A DNA stretch of 51,799 nt from Antricoccus suffuscus (GCF_003003235.1 NZ_PVUE01000025.1:1-51799); one strand, 5' to 3'; shown: positions 34,455 through 44,356, numbered from the stretch's first letter. Made by a program: numbers and translations. The notes: generated by a model not told the origin, from the letters alone.

Positions 34455-35173
34455 GTGTCCGCCTTCCGAAGGCGCGATCGGGAGCGGCAATCGCCGCCGT
34501 CACCGCGACCGCGGCCTATTGGACCACGATGTCGTCGTACTCGCAGCTTTACGGCGCGTTCCCCTACCGAGCTCGGACCCTCGAACGAGTCGTCGCGCTG
34601 ACATTTGACGACGGACCAAACGAGCCTCACACATCTCGTCTCGCGGACATCTTGGCCACCGAGGACGTACGAGCAACGTTCTTCCAGGTCGGTAGGTGCA
34701 TCGAACGACATCCCGAAGTCACCGCGCGGCTTGCCGCGGCTGGCCATTTGATCGGCAACCACAGCTACTCGCATCAGTTCCACAGATGCTGGAACGACGC
34801 GACCATGCGGCTCGAAATCGACCGTACCCAAACAATGCTCACCGAGATCCTCGGTACGCCGCCGGTCTACTACCGTCCGCCGTGGCTATTGCGTACGCCG
34901 TCGCTATTTCGAACGCTCAACGAACGCGGGCTGACACCGATCTCGGGCGAGTTTTGCCACGCGTTCGAGCCGGTGCAGCCTCCGGCAGCCGCGATTGCCC
35001 GCCGCGCGCTGGCTAAGGCGCGCCCCGGCGCCGTGCTGATCTTTCATGACGGCTTCGACGGACGTGGCGGAAATCGCGCGCACACCGTGCAAGCGGTCCG
35101 CATTGTGATCCGAGAGCTGAAGCGACGCGGCTACCGCTTTGCCACGATCGACGAGTTGCTCGCCGCGGCGTAA
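34451..35173 (+). CDS. Polysaccharide deacetylase (NodB homology domain)
   Basis: 240 aa. A hydrophobic N-terminal segment (about 10-25) is followed by a NodB domain. The catalytic and metal motifs are TFDDGPN, the H-x3-H metal ligands in NHSYSH, YRPPWL and LIFHDGFDG. These are carbohydrate esterase family 4 features, for removal of N- or O-acetyl groups from chitin-like or peptidoglycan-like glycans. The start overlaps the glycosyltransferase stop by 4 nt, which points to a paired pathway. Confidence 0.92.
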   Translation: MSVRLPKARSGAAIAAVTATAAYWTTMSSYSQLYGAFPYRARTLERVVALTFDDGPNEPHTSRLADILATEDVRATFFQVGRCIERHPEVTARLAAAGHLIGNHSYSHQFHRCWNDATMRLEIDRTQTMLTEILGTPPVYYRPPWLLRTPSLFRTLNERGLTPISGEFCHAFEPVQPPAAAIARRALAKARPGAVLIFHDGFDGRGGNRAHTVQAVRIVIRELKRRGYRFATIDELLAAA

Positions 35174-35232
35174 CCCTTTTTCCGTCACACCCCGTATTGG
35201 GCGGCCCAAATGTGTAGTAGCGTTTCTTTCGG

Positions 35233-35251
35233 TTTGGTAAGCCTTACCGAA
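35233..35251 (+). promoter_or_regulatory. IdeR/DtxR-type iron box before the ferric importer
   Basis: TTTGGTAAGCCTTACCGAA matches the consensus TTAGGTTAGGCTAACCTAA at 14 of 19 positions by my alignment. Its core GGTAAG-C-CTTACC is a perfect palindrome. It lies 31 bp upstream of the binding-protein ATG, in the right place for iron-dependent repression. Confidence 0.75.
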
Positions 35252-35282
35252 ATAAGCGACCCGCGATTGGACCACAAATACT

Positions 35283-36338
35283 ATGACCAGATCAAGACCT
35301 CTCGTGCTGCTGGCAGCCGTCGTCTCGCTCGCCTTCCTCGCGTCTGCGTGTAGCAGCGCGTCAGGATCCGACGAGTCGTCGACTTCGTCTTCTGCTGCTC
35401 TGGACACGTCTGCCGAACTGGTCCTCTACAACGCGCAGCACGAAGATCTTATGCAAACGCTGGTCGACGGGTTCACCAAGGAGACCGGCATAAAGGTCAC
35501 GATGAAGAACGGCAAAGACTTCGAGTTGGCCAACCAACTCGTTCAGGAAGGCGCCGCGTCGCCGGCGGACGTTTTTGTCACCGAGAACTCGCCCGCGATG
35601 ACGCTTGTTGACAGTAAGGGCCTATTCGCGCCGGTCGACAAGGCGACCCTCGCGAACGTGCCGTCACAGTTCGTCCCGTCGAGCAAGAAATGGACCGGCT
35701 TCGCAGCGCGCGCCACCGTGGTCGTCTATAACAAGGACAAACTCACCAAGGATCAACTGCCAACCTCGATCATGGACCTGAGCAAACCCGAGTGGCAAGG
35801 CAAGTTCGGCGTCGCGGCCGGTGGCGCGGACTTCCAGGCCATCGTGAGTGCCGTCCTCGCCGAGAAGGGGACCGCTGCAACCGAGAAGTGGCTGACTGGA
35901 CTCAAGACCAACGCGAAGATCTACCAAGGCAACGGCGCGGTGATGAAGGCCGTCAACGCCGGCGAGATCGAGGCCGGGGTCATCTACCACTACTACTGGT
36001 ACAAAGACCAGGCCGAATCCAAGGCCAACAGCGCAAATACCGAGTTGGACTTTCTGGGAAACAAGGATCCCGGCGCGTTCGTCAGTGTCTCCGGCGCCGG
36101 CGTACTGAAGTCGAGCAAGCACCCTAAGGAAGCCCAGAAGTTCGTCGAATACCTCACGAGCAAGGCCGGCCAGAAGGCGCTGGCGGGAAGTACAGCGATG
36201 GAATACAGCATCGCTAGCGGCGTGGCGTCAAACCCCGCGCTCAAGCCGCTCAACGAGCTGGACCCGCCCAAGCTCGACGTTGCCAAACTCAACGGACCCA
36301 AGGTCGTCGAGCTGATGCAGAAAGCCGGCCTGCTGTAG
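35283..36338 (+). CDS. fbpA: Ferric iron-binding lipoprotein of ABC importer
   Basis: 351 aa. A lipoprotein signal ends in LASACSS and a Ser-rich linker follows. The type 2 binding fold includes LVLYNAQHEDLMQTLVDGFTK, and GVIYHYYWYKDQAES contains the tandem tyrosines that coordinate Fe(III) in FbpA proteins. The upstream iron box supports an iron role. It heads a three-gene operon with permease and ATPase. The other Fbp-like system in the window lacks both tyrosines and iron box. Confidence 0.93.
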   Translation: MTRSRPLVLLAAVVSLAFLASACSSASGSDESSTSSSAALDTSAELVLYNAQHEDLMQTLVDGFTKETGIKVTMKNGKDFELANQLVQEGAASPADVFVTENSPAMTLVDSKGLFAPVDKATLANVPSQFVPSSKKWTGFAARATVVVYNKDKLTKDQLPTSIMDLSKPEWQGKFGVAAGGADFQAIVSAVLAEKGTAATEKWLTGLKTNAKIYQGNGAVMKAVNAGEIEAGVIYHYYWYKDQAESKANSANTELDFLGNKDPGAFVSVSGAGVLKSSKHPKEAQKFVEYLTSKAGQKALAGSTAMEYSIASGVASNPALKPLNELDPPKLDVAKLNGPKVVELMQKAGLL

Positions 36339-36341
36339 TCC

Positions 36342-37976
36342 ATGGTGCACGACACAACCGTGAGATCCTCGACCGCGCCGCCGGTCGAGGATCTCACGCG
36401 TCCGGTCGCGCCGACACCCTCGGCAGACCCCGGCAGCGTGCAGAAGGTACGCCGGCGGCGTAGACACCCACCGATGCTGGTGGCCGCCGCTATCGTCGTC
36501 GCCGCCATTGCTCTCATCCCACTGGGATTCATCCTCGGCTACACGATCAGCATCGGGCCGAGCACTGCCGCGCAGTTGATCTTCCGGCCCCGTATCGGCG
36601 AGCTGCTCTGGAACACCACCCGGTTGACGGTCGGCGCCATGACGTTATCGATTGTGCTCGGGGTCAGCGCCGCTTGGCTGGTCGAACGCAGCAACCTGCC
36701 GTTTCGGCGTACCTTGCACATCCTGCTGGCCGCGCCGCTGGCGATCCCGGCGTTTGTCAACAGCTACGCCTGGATCTCGGTCCTGCCCGGCGCCAATGGC
36801 TATTCTGGGGCACTGCTCGTCGTCACCCTGTCGTACTACCCGCTGGTCTATCTTCCCGCCGTCGCGGCATTGCGCGGTCTCGACCCGGCGCTCGAGGAGA
36901 CCGCTGCGGCTCTCGGGCTGAGCCGGTGGCGCACCTTCCTGCGGGTCGTCGTGCCCCAGCTGCGGCCGGCCGTATTCGGCGGCTGCCTCCTCGTCGGCCT
37001 ACATCTGCTGGCCGAGTTCGGTGCACTGCAGATGGTTCAGTTCCCGACCTTCACGACCGCGATCTATGACCAATACCAGTCGACGTTCAACGGTCCGGCC
37101 GCCAACATGATCGCCGGCGTACTCGTGCTGTGCGGTCTGCTCCTCGTGCTCGGCGAACTGCGGCTCCGCGGCCGCGCACGCTATGCGCGGGTCGGCCGCG
37201 GGTCGGCCCGGCCCGCGGTACGCGCACGGCTGGGTCGGCTCCGCATACCCAGCACCCTTTATGTATTCGCCATCGTCGCGGTCGGCGTCGGCGTACCGGT
37301 CGGGAGTCTCATCTACTGGTTGTCGGTCGGCGCATCCACGCATGTTGACACCTCCCTACTCATCACGACAACGATGACCTCCGTCGGGTACGCCGCCGCG
37401 GCGGCCGCGGTTGCCGTCGTATTCGCCACTCCTGTTGCATGGCTGTGTGTCCGGCACCCCGGCAAGCTCAGCACCGTGCTGGAGCGCAGCACCTACTTCG
37501 GCAACGCGCTACCCGGGATTGTCGTTGCGCTTGCGCTGGTCACGATCACCATCCGTGTCGCTCCAGCGGTATATCAGTCCGCGCTTGTGGTCATCATCGC
37601 CTACATCATCCTGTTCTTGCCCCGCGCGATGGTCAACATGCGCTCTGCGCTCGGCCAGGCGCCTCCGGTGCTCGATGACGTGGCGCACTCCCTGGGGCTC
37701 AGCCGTTTGGGGACGTTTCGCCGAGTCACGCTGCCCCTGATCGCTCCGGGGATCGGCGCCGGCGCCGCGTTGGTATTCCTTGCGGCAGTGACCGAACTGA
37801 CCGCGACCCTGCTGCTGGCTCCGATCGGGACGCGTACTCTGGCGACGCAGTTCTGGAGCTTCAGCGACAGCATCGCGTACGGGGCAGCCGCGCCGTACGC
37901 CGCCGTCATGATCCTGATCTCCGCGCCTGCGACGTTTTTGCTCACCCGTCACGCCCGTTCAGGACTCATCGAATGA
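36342..37976 (+). CDS. fbpB: Ferric iron ABC permease, fused two-domain
   Basis: 544 aa with about 12 membrane helices in two homologous halves. EAA loops are LEETAAALGLSRWRTFLRVV and LDDVAHSLGLSRLGTFRRVT. The cytoplasmic N-terminal tail is about 50 residues. The ATG is 3 nt after the fbpA stop, and the gene overlaps fbpC by 4 nt (ATGA). Confidence 0.93.
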   Translation: MVHDTTVRSSTAPPVEDLTRPVAPTPSADPGSVQKVRRRRRHPPMLVAAAIVVAAIALIPLGFILGYTISIGPSTAAQLIFRPRIGELLWNTTRLTVGAMTLSIVLGVSAAWLVERSNLPFRRTLHILLAAPLAIPAFVNSYAWISVLPGANGYSGALLVVTLSYYPLVYLPAVAALRGLDPALEETAAALGLSRWRTFLRVVVPQLRPAVFGGCLLVGLHLLAEFGALQMVQFPTFTTAIYDQYQSTFNGPAANMIAGVLVLCGLLLVLGELRLRGRARYARVGRGSARPAVRARLGRLRIPSTLYVFAIVAVGVGVPVGSLIYWLSVGASTHVDTSLLITTTMTSVGYAAAAAAVAVVFATPVAWLCVRHPGKLSTVLERSTYFGNALPGIVVALALVTITIRVAPAVYQSALVVIIAYIILFLPRAMVNMRSALGQAPPVLDDVAHSLGLSRLGTFRRVTLPLIAPGIGAGAALVFLAAVTELTATLLLAPIGTRTLATQFWSFSDSIAYGAAAPYAAVMILISAPATFLLTRHARSGLIE

Positions 37977-39016
37977 CACCGCTAGACATCGAGGGCATCA
38001 CCAAGTCATTCGGCACGACTCAGGTGCTGCATGGCGTCGACTTGCACGCGCCCGAAGGCGAGCTCACCGCGATCCTCGGTCCATCCGGGTGCGGAAAGAC
38101 CACGCTGCTCAGGCTGATCGCGGGATTCGACGAGCCCGACGCGGGCACGATCTCGATCGGCTCGACGATGGTCGCCGGACCGCGCGGCGTCGTACCACCG
38201 CAGCGCCGCCGTGTTGGCTACGTACCGCAGGAAGGGGCACTGTTTCCGCACGTGAACGCCGCCGCCAACATCACCTTTGGGCTGCCACTGCGCCAGCGCC
38301 GCGGACGGCACCGTGTCGAGGAACTGCTTGAGCTCGTCGGACTTGCTCCTGAGGTCGGCAAGCGGTTTCCGCATCAGTTGTCCGGCGGCCAGCAGCAGCG
38401 CGTCGCCCTCGCACGGGCACTGGCGCCGTCGCCATCCTTGGTGCTACTCGACGAACCGTTTTCATCGTTAGATGCCGGGCTACGCAACCAAACTCGGCGC
38501 GCCGTGGCCCGGGCACTGCGCGAATCCGGCTCGACCGCGGTCCTCGTCACGCACGATCAGGACGAGGCGCTGTCGATGGCGACACAGGTCGCGGTCATGC
38601 GCGGCGGCCGGCTCGTGCAGGTGGACTCGCCAGAAGGTATCTACACCCGCCCGCACGACGTCGCGGTAGGCCGTTTCGTCGGGGACGCCATAGCGCTACG
38701 CGCCAAGATCGTCAGCGGCGTAGCCGAATGCCCGCTCGGCCGCATCCCTGTCGCCGGCGACGTACCGGATCATCCCGCACGCGACATCCTGATCCGCCCT
38801 GTACAGGTAAAACTTCACTCAGCTAACAGCGCAAACGCCGTCCGCGCCGAGGTCATCGAGGTGGCGTACTACGGCCACGACGCCGACGTCCGGCTGCGAC
38901 TGACAGACTCCGATCACGTTGTGCACGCCCTAACGCCCGGCCACGACGTGCCGGCAGTGAGGTCCATCGTGTACGCCGCCGTCGACGGTGAGGCGTTGGT
39001 CTTTCCCAGCGAGTAG
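37973..39016 (+). CDS. fbpC: Ferric iron ABC importer ATPase
   Basis: 347 aa. Walker A GPSGCGKTT is at 36-44, signature LSGGQQQRVAL, Walker B LVLLDEPFSSLD and switch histidine VTHDQDEAL. A C-terminal TOBE-like domain covers about 240-340. It overlaps fbpB by 4 nt and completes the FbpABC operon. Confidence 0.93.
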   Translation: MTPLDIEGITKSFGTTQVLHGVDLHAPEGELTAILGPSGCGKTTLLRLIAGFDEPDAGTISIGSTMVAGPRGVVPPQRRRVGYVPQEGALFPHVNAAANITFGLPLRQRRGRHRVEELLELVGLAPEVGKRFPHQLSGGQQQRVALARALAPSPSLVLLDEPFSSLDAGLRNQTRRAVARALRESGSTAVLVTHDQDEALSMATQVAVMRGGRLVQVDSPEGIYTRPHDVAVGRFVGDAIALRAKIVSGVAECPLGRIPVAGDVPDHPARDILIRPVQVKLHSANSANAVRAEVIEVAYYGHDADVRLRLTDSDHVVHALTPGHDVPAVRSIVYAAVDGEALVFPSE

Positions 39017-39064
39017 CCGCATTCGCTCAGCATCTCCTCAGTGGACCTGCGGAGGATTAGCGGT

Positions 39065-40948
39065 GTGGCAGATTTGCTTGCACCTCCGCGAGACCGCTCC
39101 GACCCGACCCGATCTCGGGCGCCGGGCGGGACTGGGCCGACCCTATCGGCGCCGCCCGTGACCGGGCCCGCGCCGCGTTGGGTCACCCCATCGCTCATTG
39201 CGCTGCTGGTGCTCACCGCGGTGCTGTATCTTTACCGGCTCGACGTCTCCGGGTACGCCAACTCCTACTATGCCGCCGCCGCGCAGGCCGGATCGACGTC
39301 CTGGAAGGCATTCTTCTTCGGTTCGCTCGACGGCGGCAATCTGATCACCGTCGACAAGCCGCCGGCGGCCCTGTGGTTCATGGCATTGTCCGTGCGGGTT
39401 TTCGGCCTGAGCAGCTGGGCAATTCTCGTTCCCCAAGCACTGATGGGTGTGGCCACCGTCGCTCTGCTGTTCTTCACGGTGCGTCGCTGGAACGGTCCGG
39501 TCGCCGGGATCATCGCCGCCACGACGTTGGCGGTCACGCCGGTCGCGACCCTGATGTTTCGGTTCAACAATCCCGATGCGTTATTGACACTGCTCGTCGT
39601 CGCTGCGGCGTACGCAACTGTGCGGGCGATCGACTCCACAAAACGGCGATGGGTCTATCTCATCGGAGCACTCATTGGCCTTGCATTTCTGACCAAGCTC
39701 CTCCAGGCATTCCTCGTCGTACCGGCGTTCGCGTTGACCTATTTAATCGCCGCGCCCATCTCGCTGAAGGCGCGAGTCCTGCAACTGTTCCGCGCCGCAG
39801 CGTCCATGGTCGTGGTTGCCGGGAGCTGGCTGGCGGCCGTCGGGCTGACGTCACCGGCTAACCGGCCGTGGATCGGGAGCACCGCCACCAACAGCATCTG
39901 GGACCTGACGATCGGCTACAACGGGCTCGGCAGACTCACCGGGAACGAGGTCGCCGGCGGCAAGCAGGTCGCGGGCGGTTCGGGCAGTGTGCTGCGGATG
40001 TTCGGTTCGCGGATGCTCGTCGATGCCTCATGGTTGCTCATAGCCGCCGTCGTCTCGCTCGCAGTGGGACTTTGGTTGACTCGTAAGGCAGGCCGCACCG
40101 ATCGGACGCGAGGTGGCCTGATCTTGTGGGGGACGTGGTTGATCACCTGCGTCGTCGTGTTCTCCGGCATGTCGGGAATCTTCCATACGTACTACGCGAT
40201 CGAACTGGCGCCGGCCGTCGCCGCGCTGTTCGGGATCGGCGCCACGATCCTCTGGAAACAGCGCCATCGACCAGGCATCGTCTTCGCGATCATCGTGACC
40301 ATCGGCCTGACCACGGCGTGCGCGGTCGCGGCTTTTCTGGTCAACCAGGGATTCTTGCCGTGGCTCATGTGGTCCATCCTGGTGCTCGGTTTGGCCTGCG
40401 TGATCGGCTGGGCGGCACCACTTCTGATGCAGATGCCGCCGACGTACACGCATCGTGCCCCCAAACTCCTCGCGATCGCGACGATCGTGACCTGCCTTGC
40501 CGGGCCCACGGCCTTCTCGATATCGACCGCGAACTCCGGCCACGTCGGATCGTCGGTGTCGGCCGGTCCCAACGGCACGGGCCGCGACGTGACCAATAAC
40601 TTCGACTGCGCCGCACTCGCCCCGATGCTCAGCAAGAACAGCTCTCAGTTCCAGTGGGTCGCGGCGGCGAGCCGCGTGCGCATCCCCGAGGGCTGCCAGC
40701 TGGCCACGAAACTGCCCGTGATGTCGATCGGCGGTTTCTACGGACACGACCCCGCGCCGACCTTGCGCCAGTTCGCGAATTTGGTGAGCGAACACGCGGT
40801 GCATTACTACCTCGAATATCCAGGCAAAGTCTCGCGCGCCGCGGGTCCGGCCTCACAGATCCAGGCGTGGGTGCGGACGAACTACAAGGGGGTCCGAATC
40901 GATGGGATCAACGTCTACGATCTGACCGCCCCGCGCGCGGCTCGCTAG
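39065..40948 (+). CDS. GT39/ArnT-like membrane glycosyltransferase
   Basis: About 627 aa. A Pro-rich cytoplasmic N-terminus of about 45 residues is followed by some 12 membrane helices and a C-terminal extracytoplasmic domain. The first loop (YRLDVSGYANSYYAAAAQAG, then GGNLITVDKPPAALWFMAL) has the acidic and DKPP features of the ArnT/YkcB-like branch of GT39/GT83. Such enzymes use polyprenyl-phosphate sugars. GTG 39065 is chosen because GGAGG lies 9 nt upstream; an in-frame GTG at 39041 lacks one. Confidence 0.87.
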   Translation: MADLLAPPRDRSDPTRSRAPGGTGPTLSAPPVTGPAPRWVTPSLIALLVLTAVLYLYRLDVSGYANSYYAAAAQAGSTSWKAFFFGSLDGGNLITVDKPPAALWFMALSVRVFGLSSWAILVPQALMGVATVALLFFTVRRWNGPVAGIIAATTLAVTPVATLMFRFNNPDALLTLLVVAAAYATVRAIDSTKRRWVYLIGALIGLAFLTKLLQAFLVVPAFALTYLIAAPISLKARVLQLFRAAASMVVVAGSWLAAVGLTSPANRPWIGSTATNSIWDLTIGYNGLGRLTGNEVAGGKQVAGGSGSVLRMFGSRMLVDASWLLIAAVVSLAVGLWLTRKAGRTDRTRGGLILWGTWLITCVVVFSGMSGIFHTYYAIELAPAVAALFGIGATILWKQRHRPGIVFAIIVTIGLTTACAVAAFLVNQGFLPWLMWSILVLGLACVIGWAAPLLMQMPPTYTHRAPKLLAIATIVTCLAGPTAFSISTANSGHVGSSVSAGPNGTGRDVTNNFDCAALAPMLSKNSSQFQWVAAASRVRIPEGCQLATKLPVMSIGGFYGHDPAPTLRQFANLVSEHAVHYYLEYPGKVSRAAGPASQIQAWVRTNYKGVRIDGINVYDLTAPRAAR

Positions 40949-41068
40949 AGCGACACCGTCGTACGCCAGCAATATTCTCAGGCAACGCTCAGAATTATGC
41001 CGGACCATGAGAATTGTGACTGACCAGATTGAGGCGAGCGACTTCGACGTAAGCCGGACGCACAGACC

Positions 41069-41923
41069 ATGATCATTGGCCTGCTGTGCGCATTCGGCGG
41101 CGCCGTCGCAATGGGCGTCGCCTCGATCCTGCAGTCCATCAGCGCCAAACGCTCAGCCGCGCTGTCGACAATTCACGCGGGTCGGATCGTCAGGCTCATT
41201 GGCCACCCGATGTACGTCGCGGGCATCGCGCTCGACCTCGTTGGCGCCGTCGCTGCGCTTATTGCCCTGCAACACCTGCCCATTTTCCTTGTGCAGTCGG
41301 CGCTCGCGTCGAGCGTTGCGATCACCGCCCTCATCGCGGCCTTCTTGGGATCACGGATCCGGCGAGCGGAGTGGCTCGCATTGGGCGCCCTGGCCGTCGG
41401 CCTGATTCTGCTCGCGCTCGCGGCGGCACCCGCGCCGTCGTCGCCGCTGGCTGGTCACTGGAACTGGGTGATGCTGGCGGCAGCGATTCCGGTGGTCGCG
41501 CTCGCCGGAATCGGGGTGCGCGCCGCGGACCGACGCGCGGGAGTCATTCTGGCTGTTGCCGGCGGACTGAGTTTCAGTATCGTGGCCATCGCCGCCCGAA
41601 CGCTGTCGATGTCCGCACCGTTGTGGCACCTGCTGGCCGCGCCGGCATTGTGGGTAATCGTGGTGCATGGAATCCTCGCGACCGTAATGTTTGCGATGGC
41701 CTTGCAGCGCGGATCCGTCACCTCCGTCACCGCGCTGACGTTTGGCACCGAAGTGCTAATCCCGTCGGCCATCGGCCTGGCCTTCCTCGGTGACGCGGCA
41801 CGGTCCGGTTTCGCGGCCGCCGCCGCCGCGGGTTTCGTTCTTGCGATCGTCGGCGCGCTGGCACTTGCCCGATTCTCCGAACCTGACCTGAACACCGGGC
41901 GCACTAATGTTGTGCCTACATGA
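41069..41923 (+). CDS. DMT-superfamily (EamA-like) transporter
   Basis: 284 aa with nine or ten hydrophobic helices in two similar halves (GLLCAFGGAVAMGVASILQS... and VILAVAGGLSFSIVAIAARTL...). The pattern is that of the drug/metabolite transporter superfamily; the substrate is unknown. The start has no clear ribosome site. It is 26 bp upstream of the LCP gene. Confidence 0.82.
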   Translation: MIIGLLCAFGGAVAMGVASILQSISAKRSAALSTIHAGRIVRLIGHPMYVAGIALDLVGAVAALIALQHLPIFLVQSALASSVAITALIAAFLGSRIRRAEWLALGALAVGLILLALAAAPAPSSPLAGHWNWVMLAAAIPVVALAGIGVRAADRRAGVILAVAGGLSFSIVAIAARTLSMSAPLWHLLAAPALWVIVVHGILATVMFAMALQRGSVTSVTALTFGTEVLIPSAIGLAFLGDAARSGFAAAAAAGFVLAIVGALALARFSEPDLNTGRTNVVPT

Positions 41924-41949
41924 CATGCGCAGATAGGTAACCAGACTCG

Positions 41950-43218
41950 ATGCCCGAACCCACACTTCCGCCCGAGCTCGACCCGCGGCGCCGTCCGGCC
42001 GTGCGGCCCCGAGCGAACACCGGCAATCGGGCTCGTTCACGAGCCGACCGCAACAAACGCAAACGGTACGCCGTACTCGTCGCGCGCACGCTTGCCACCG
42101 TCATCTCGGTGGCCCTCCTCGTTGGCGCGGGTTTTGTGCACAGCTCGATTAACCGATTCAACGCGCACGCCGGGACCCTGCCCGGGACTTCGGATGTCGC
42201 AGGCAACAAGGACGCCAAGGGCGTCAACGGCGCGGATATGAACATCCTGGTCATCGGTGACGACAGCCGGGACGGCTATACGCAGGCGCAGCTTGCCGAA
42301 CTCAGCACACAAGCGAATCCTGGCAACAACACCGACACGCTGATGCTCATCCACGTGCCCGCCAACGGAACCGCTGCCTCTGTCGTGTCGTTCCCGCGCG
42401 ACTCGTATGTGTCGATTCCTGGCTACGGCAAGAGCAAGATCAACTCGGCGTACGCCGACGGCTATAACGACGCGCCGCAGAGTTCGACGCCCGCACAGCG
42501 CCAGGCCGCCGGCCAGGCCCTGTTGATCAGCACGATCAGCCAGCTGAGCGGCGTAAAAGTCGACCATGTCGTCACCGTCAGCCTGCTCGGCTTTTACAAC
42601 CTGACCAATCAGCTTGGCGGGGTCGAGGTCAATCTGTGCCAAGCCGCGAAGGACAGCTACAGCGGGATCGACCTGTCGGCAGGCAAGCACCTGCTCATGG
42701 GCAAGGAGGCACTCAGCTTCGTCCGTCAGCGGCACGGACTTCCTAACGGCGACCTCGACCGGGTCAAGCGTCAGCAATACTTCTTTGGCGCAACCATCCG
42801 AAAACTGCTGGGTCAGAATCTGCTCGACGTACTGAACATCTCCAAGCTCAACAACCTCATCGACGCGCTTGCCGGGACCATCAACTACGACAAGGGCCTC
42901 AATCCTTTGGACCTTGCCGCGCAGATGCGCGACATCGCCGCGGGCAACGTGAAGTTCCAGACGATCCCGCTCGCGGCACAGCCATTCGTCACCAAGCCAG
43001 GAGTCGGTGACGTCGTCATGCCAGTGGGACAGAGCGAGATGTATTCGTTCTTCCAGGGCCTATCCGCGGCCACCACCGCGCCCGCGCCCAGCAGTACGTC
43101 GTCCGCCGCCGCGCCGTCCGCGTCCGGGAGCGCGGCGCCGACGACGGCAGCGGGCTCCGGCAGCGCGGCCCCACCGACTCAGGCGACGACCGCGGCCAAC
43201 ACCGGCTGCGTCAACTAA
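41950..43218 (+). CDS. LytR-CpsA-Psr (LCP) family ligase
   Basis: 422 aa. A basic cytoplasmic N-terminus of about 40 residues and one membrane helix (residues 42-60) precede the LCP domain (MNILVIGDDSRDG, NTDTLMLIHVP, SFPRDSYVSIPGYGKSKINSAYADG, with the conserved Asp and Arg residues). The tail is Ala/Ser/Pro/Thr-rich, and no LytR_C domain is seen. LCP proteins transfer lipid-linked glycans to peptidoglycan (arabinogalactan or other wall polymers). Confidence 0.93.
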   Translation: MPEPTLPPELDPRRRPAVRPRANTGNRARSRADRNKRKRYAVLVARTLATVISVALLVGAGFVHSSINRFNAHAGTLPGTSDVAGNKDAKGVNGADMNILVIGDDSRDGYTQAQLAELSTQANPGNNTDTLMLIHVPANGTAASVVSFPRDSYVSIPGYGKSKINSAYADGYNDAPQSSTPAQRQAAGQALLISTISQLSGVKVDHVVTVSLLGFYNLTNQLGGVEVNLCQAAKDSYSGIDLSAGKHLLMGKEALSFVRQRHGLPNGDLDRVKRQQYFFGATIRKLLGQNLLDVLNISKLNNLIDALAGTINYDKGLNPLDLAAQMRDIAAGNVKFQTIPLAAQPFVTKPGVGDVVMPVGQSEMYSFFQGLSAATTAPAPSSTSSAAAPSASGSAAPTTAAGSGSAAPPTQATTAANTGCVN

Positions 43219-43261
43219 CTGCGTCGCACGCTTGCGTCCGTGGCGCATTCCGACTCGAACA

Positions 43262-44356
43262 CTAAGCGGCGTCGGTAGATCTCGACTTCTTCGATTTCAC
43301 CGGGTAGTGCTCGAGGAGAGCGTTGTTGAACTGCGCGCCGATAATGATGGCCATCGATGCGAAATAGTAGAACAGCAGGAAAGTGATCGGGGTCGCGAGC
43401 GCGCCGTACGTCAACCCGTGGGAATAGACGTAGCTGAGGTAGATGCGCAGCCCGATGCTCGCCACGAGGAAAATCGCGGCGGCGAGCAGCGCACCGGGAA
43501 GCCCGCGCAGCCACGGATGTCGGAATTTGGGCGCGACTTTGTAGAACGTCGTCATCAGCAGGATGATCACAATCGCGAGCACCGGATAGTACGAGAACCC
43601 GACAATGGTCGCCACGTCGTCGCGCCACGAAGTCGGGAAAAGGTTCGGCAGGTACGACGGGCCGATCGCCAGGATCGGCAGCAGCAAGATCCCGGAGAAC
43701 AACGCGATGAGATACAGGCCGAGCGCGAAGAATCGCTCCTTGATCGGGTGGCGCACCTCGTGCTGGCCGTAGGCAACCGTGATCGATTCGACGAATGCCG
43801 CCATCGCCGAAGACCCGGCCCAGAAGCTAATGACCAGCCCGACCGAAATAGCGCCACTTTGGTTGTGCCGCAGGATCGTCGACACGGTGTCGCCGAGGAG
43901 GTTGGACGCGACCTCCTCGTTGAAGACGCTGTGCAGGAATTTGTCGATCTGATGGTCGATCTGGTTCAGGGTCCCGGGACCGAACAGCCGCGCAAACGGC
44001 CCGACCAGACCGAGCAGCGCCAACAACAGCGGCGCCGTTGACAGTGCACACCAAAACGCGGCCTGCGAACTCATTCCGAAAAGGGAGTCGTCCCACGTCT
44101 TGGACAACGTCCGCAGCAATACTTTGCGAACTCGGTGATGGACCCGTCCATCGGCGCCGCGCTCGGGCTGCTCTCCCGCCTCCCGCCAGAATTCCGCAGC
44201 ATCTTTGGTATCGACGCTGCCCGTCTCATCGGGGATGTCCCCGACCGACTTCACAAGGTGGCCGTCGACTTCCAGCCCGCTGTACTCCCGTGAAGCGTCT
44301 CGGTCAGGTACGTCGACAGACTCCTCCGAAGGGTCTGGAGGCGGCGAAGTGGTCAC
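43262..44356 (-). CDS. YihY/virulence factor BrkB family membrane protein
   Basis: About 364 aa. An acidic N-terminal region of about 80 residues precedes a YihY/BrkB domain (DDSLFGMSSQAAFWCALSTAPLLLALLG, GLVISFWAGSSAMAAFVESI, YGQHEVRHPIKERFFALGLYL) with about six helices. The function is unclear; the old RNase BN name is not supported. The frame is open to 44497, but that extension runs into the promoter of the divergent gene, so I chose GTG 44356. It converges with the LCP gene. Confidence 0.85.
   Translation of the reverse strand: MTTSPPPDPSEESVDVPDRDASREYSGLEVDGHLVKSVGDIPDETGSVDTKDAAEFWREAGEQPERGADGRVHHRVRKVLLRTLSKTWDDSLFGMSSQAAFWCALSTAPLLLALLGLVGPFARLFGPGTLNQIDHQIDKFLHSVFNEEVASNLLGDTVSTILRHNQSGAISVGLVISFWAGSSAMAAFVESITVAYGQHEVRHPIKERFFALGLYLIALFSGILLLPILAIGPSYLPNLFPTSWRDDVATIVGFSYYPVLAIVIILLMTTFYKVAPKFRHPWLRGLPGALLAAAIFLVASIGLRIYLSYVYSHGLTYGALATPITFLLFYYFASMAIIIGAQFNNALLEHYPVKSKKSRSTDAA

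Noticed and set aside
43007-44041. 344-codon plus-strand frame across the LCP 3' end and the BrkB gene
   Set aside because: It overlaps two clear genes, is very rich in Arg/Asp/Glu/Gln, and has no domain.
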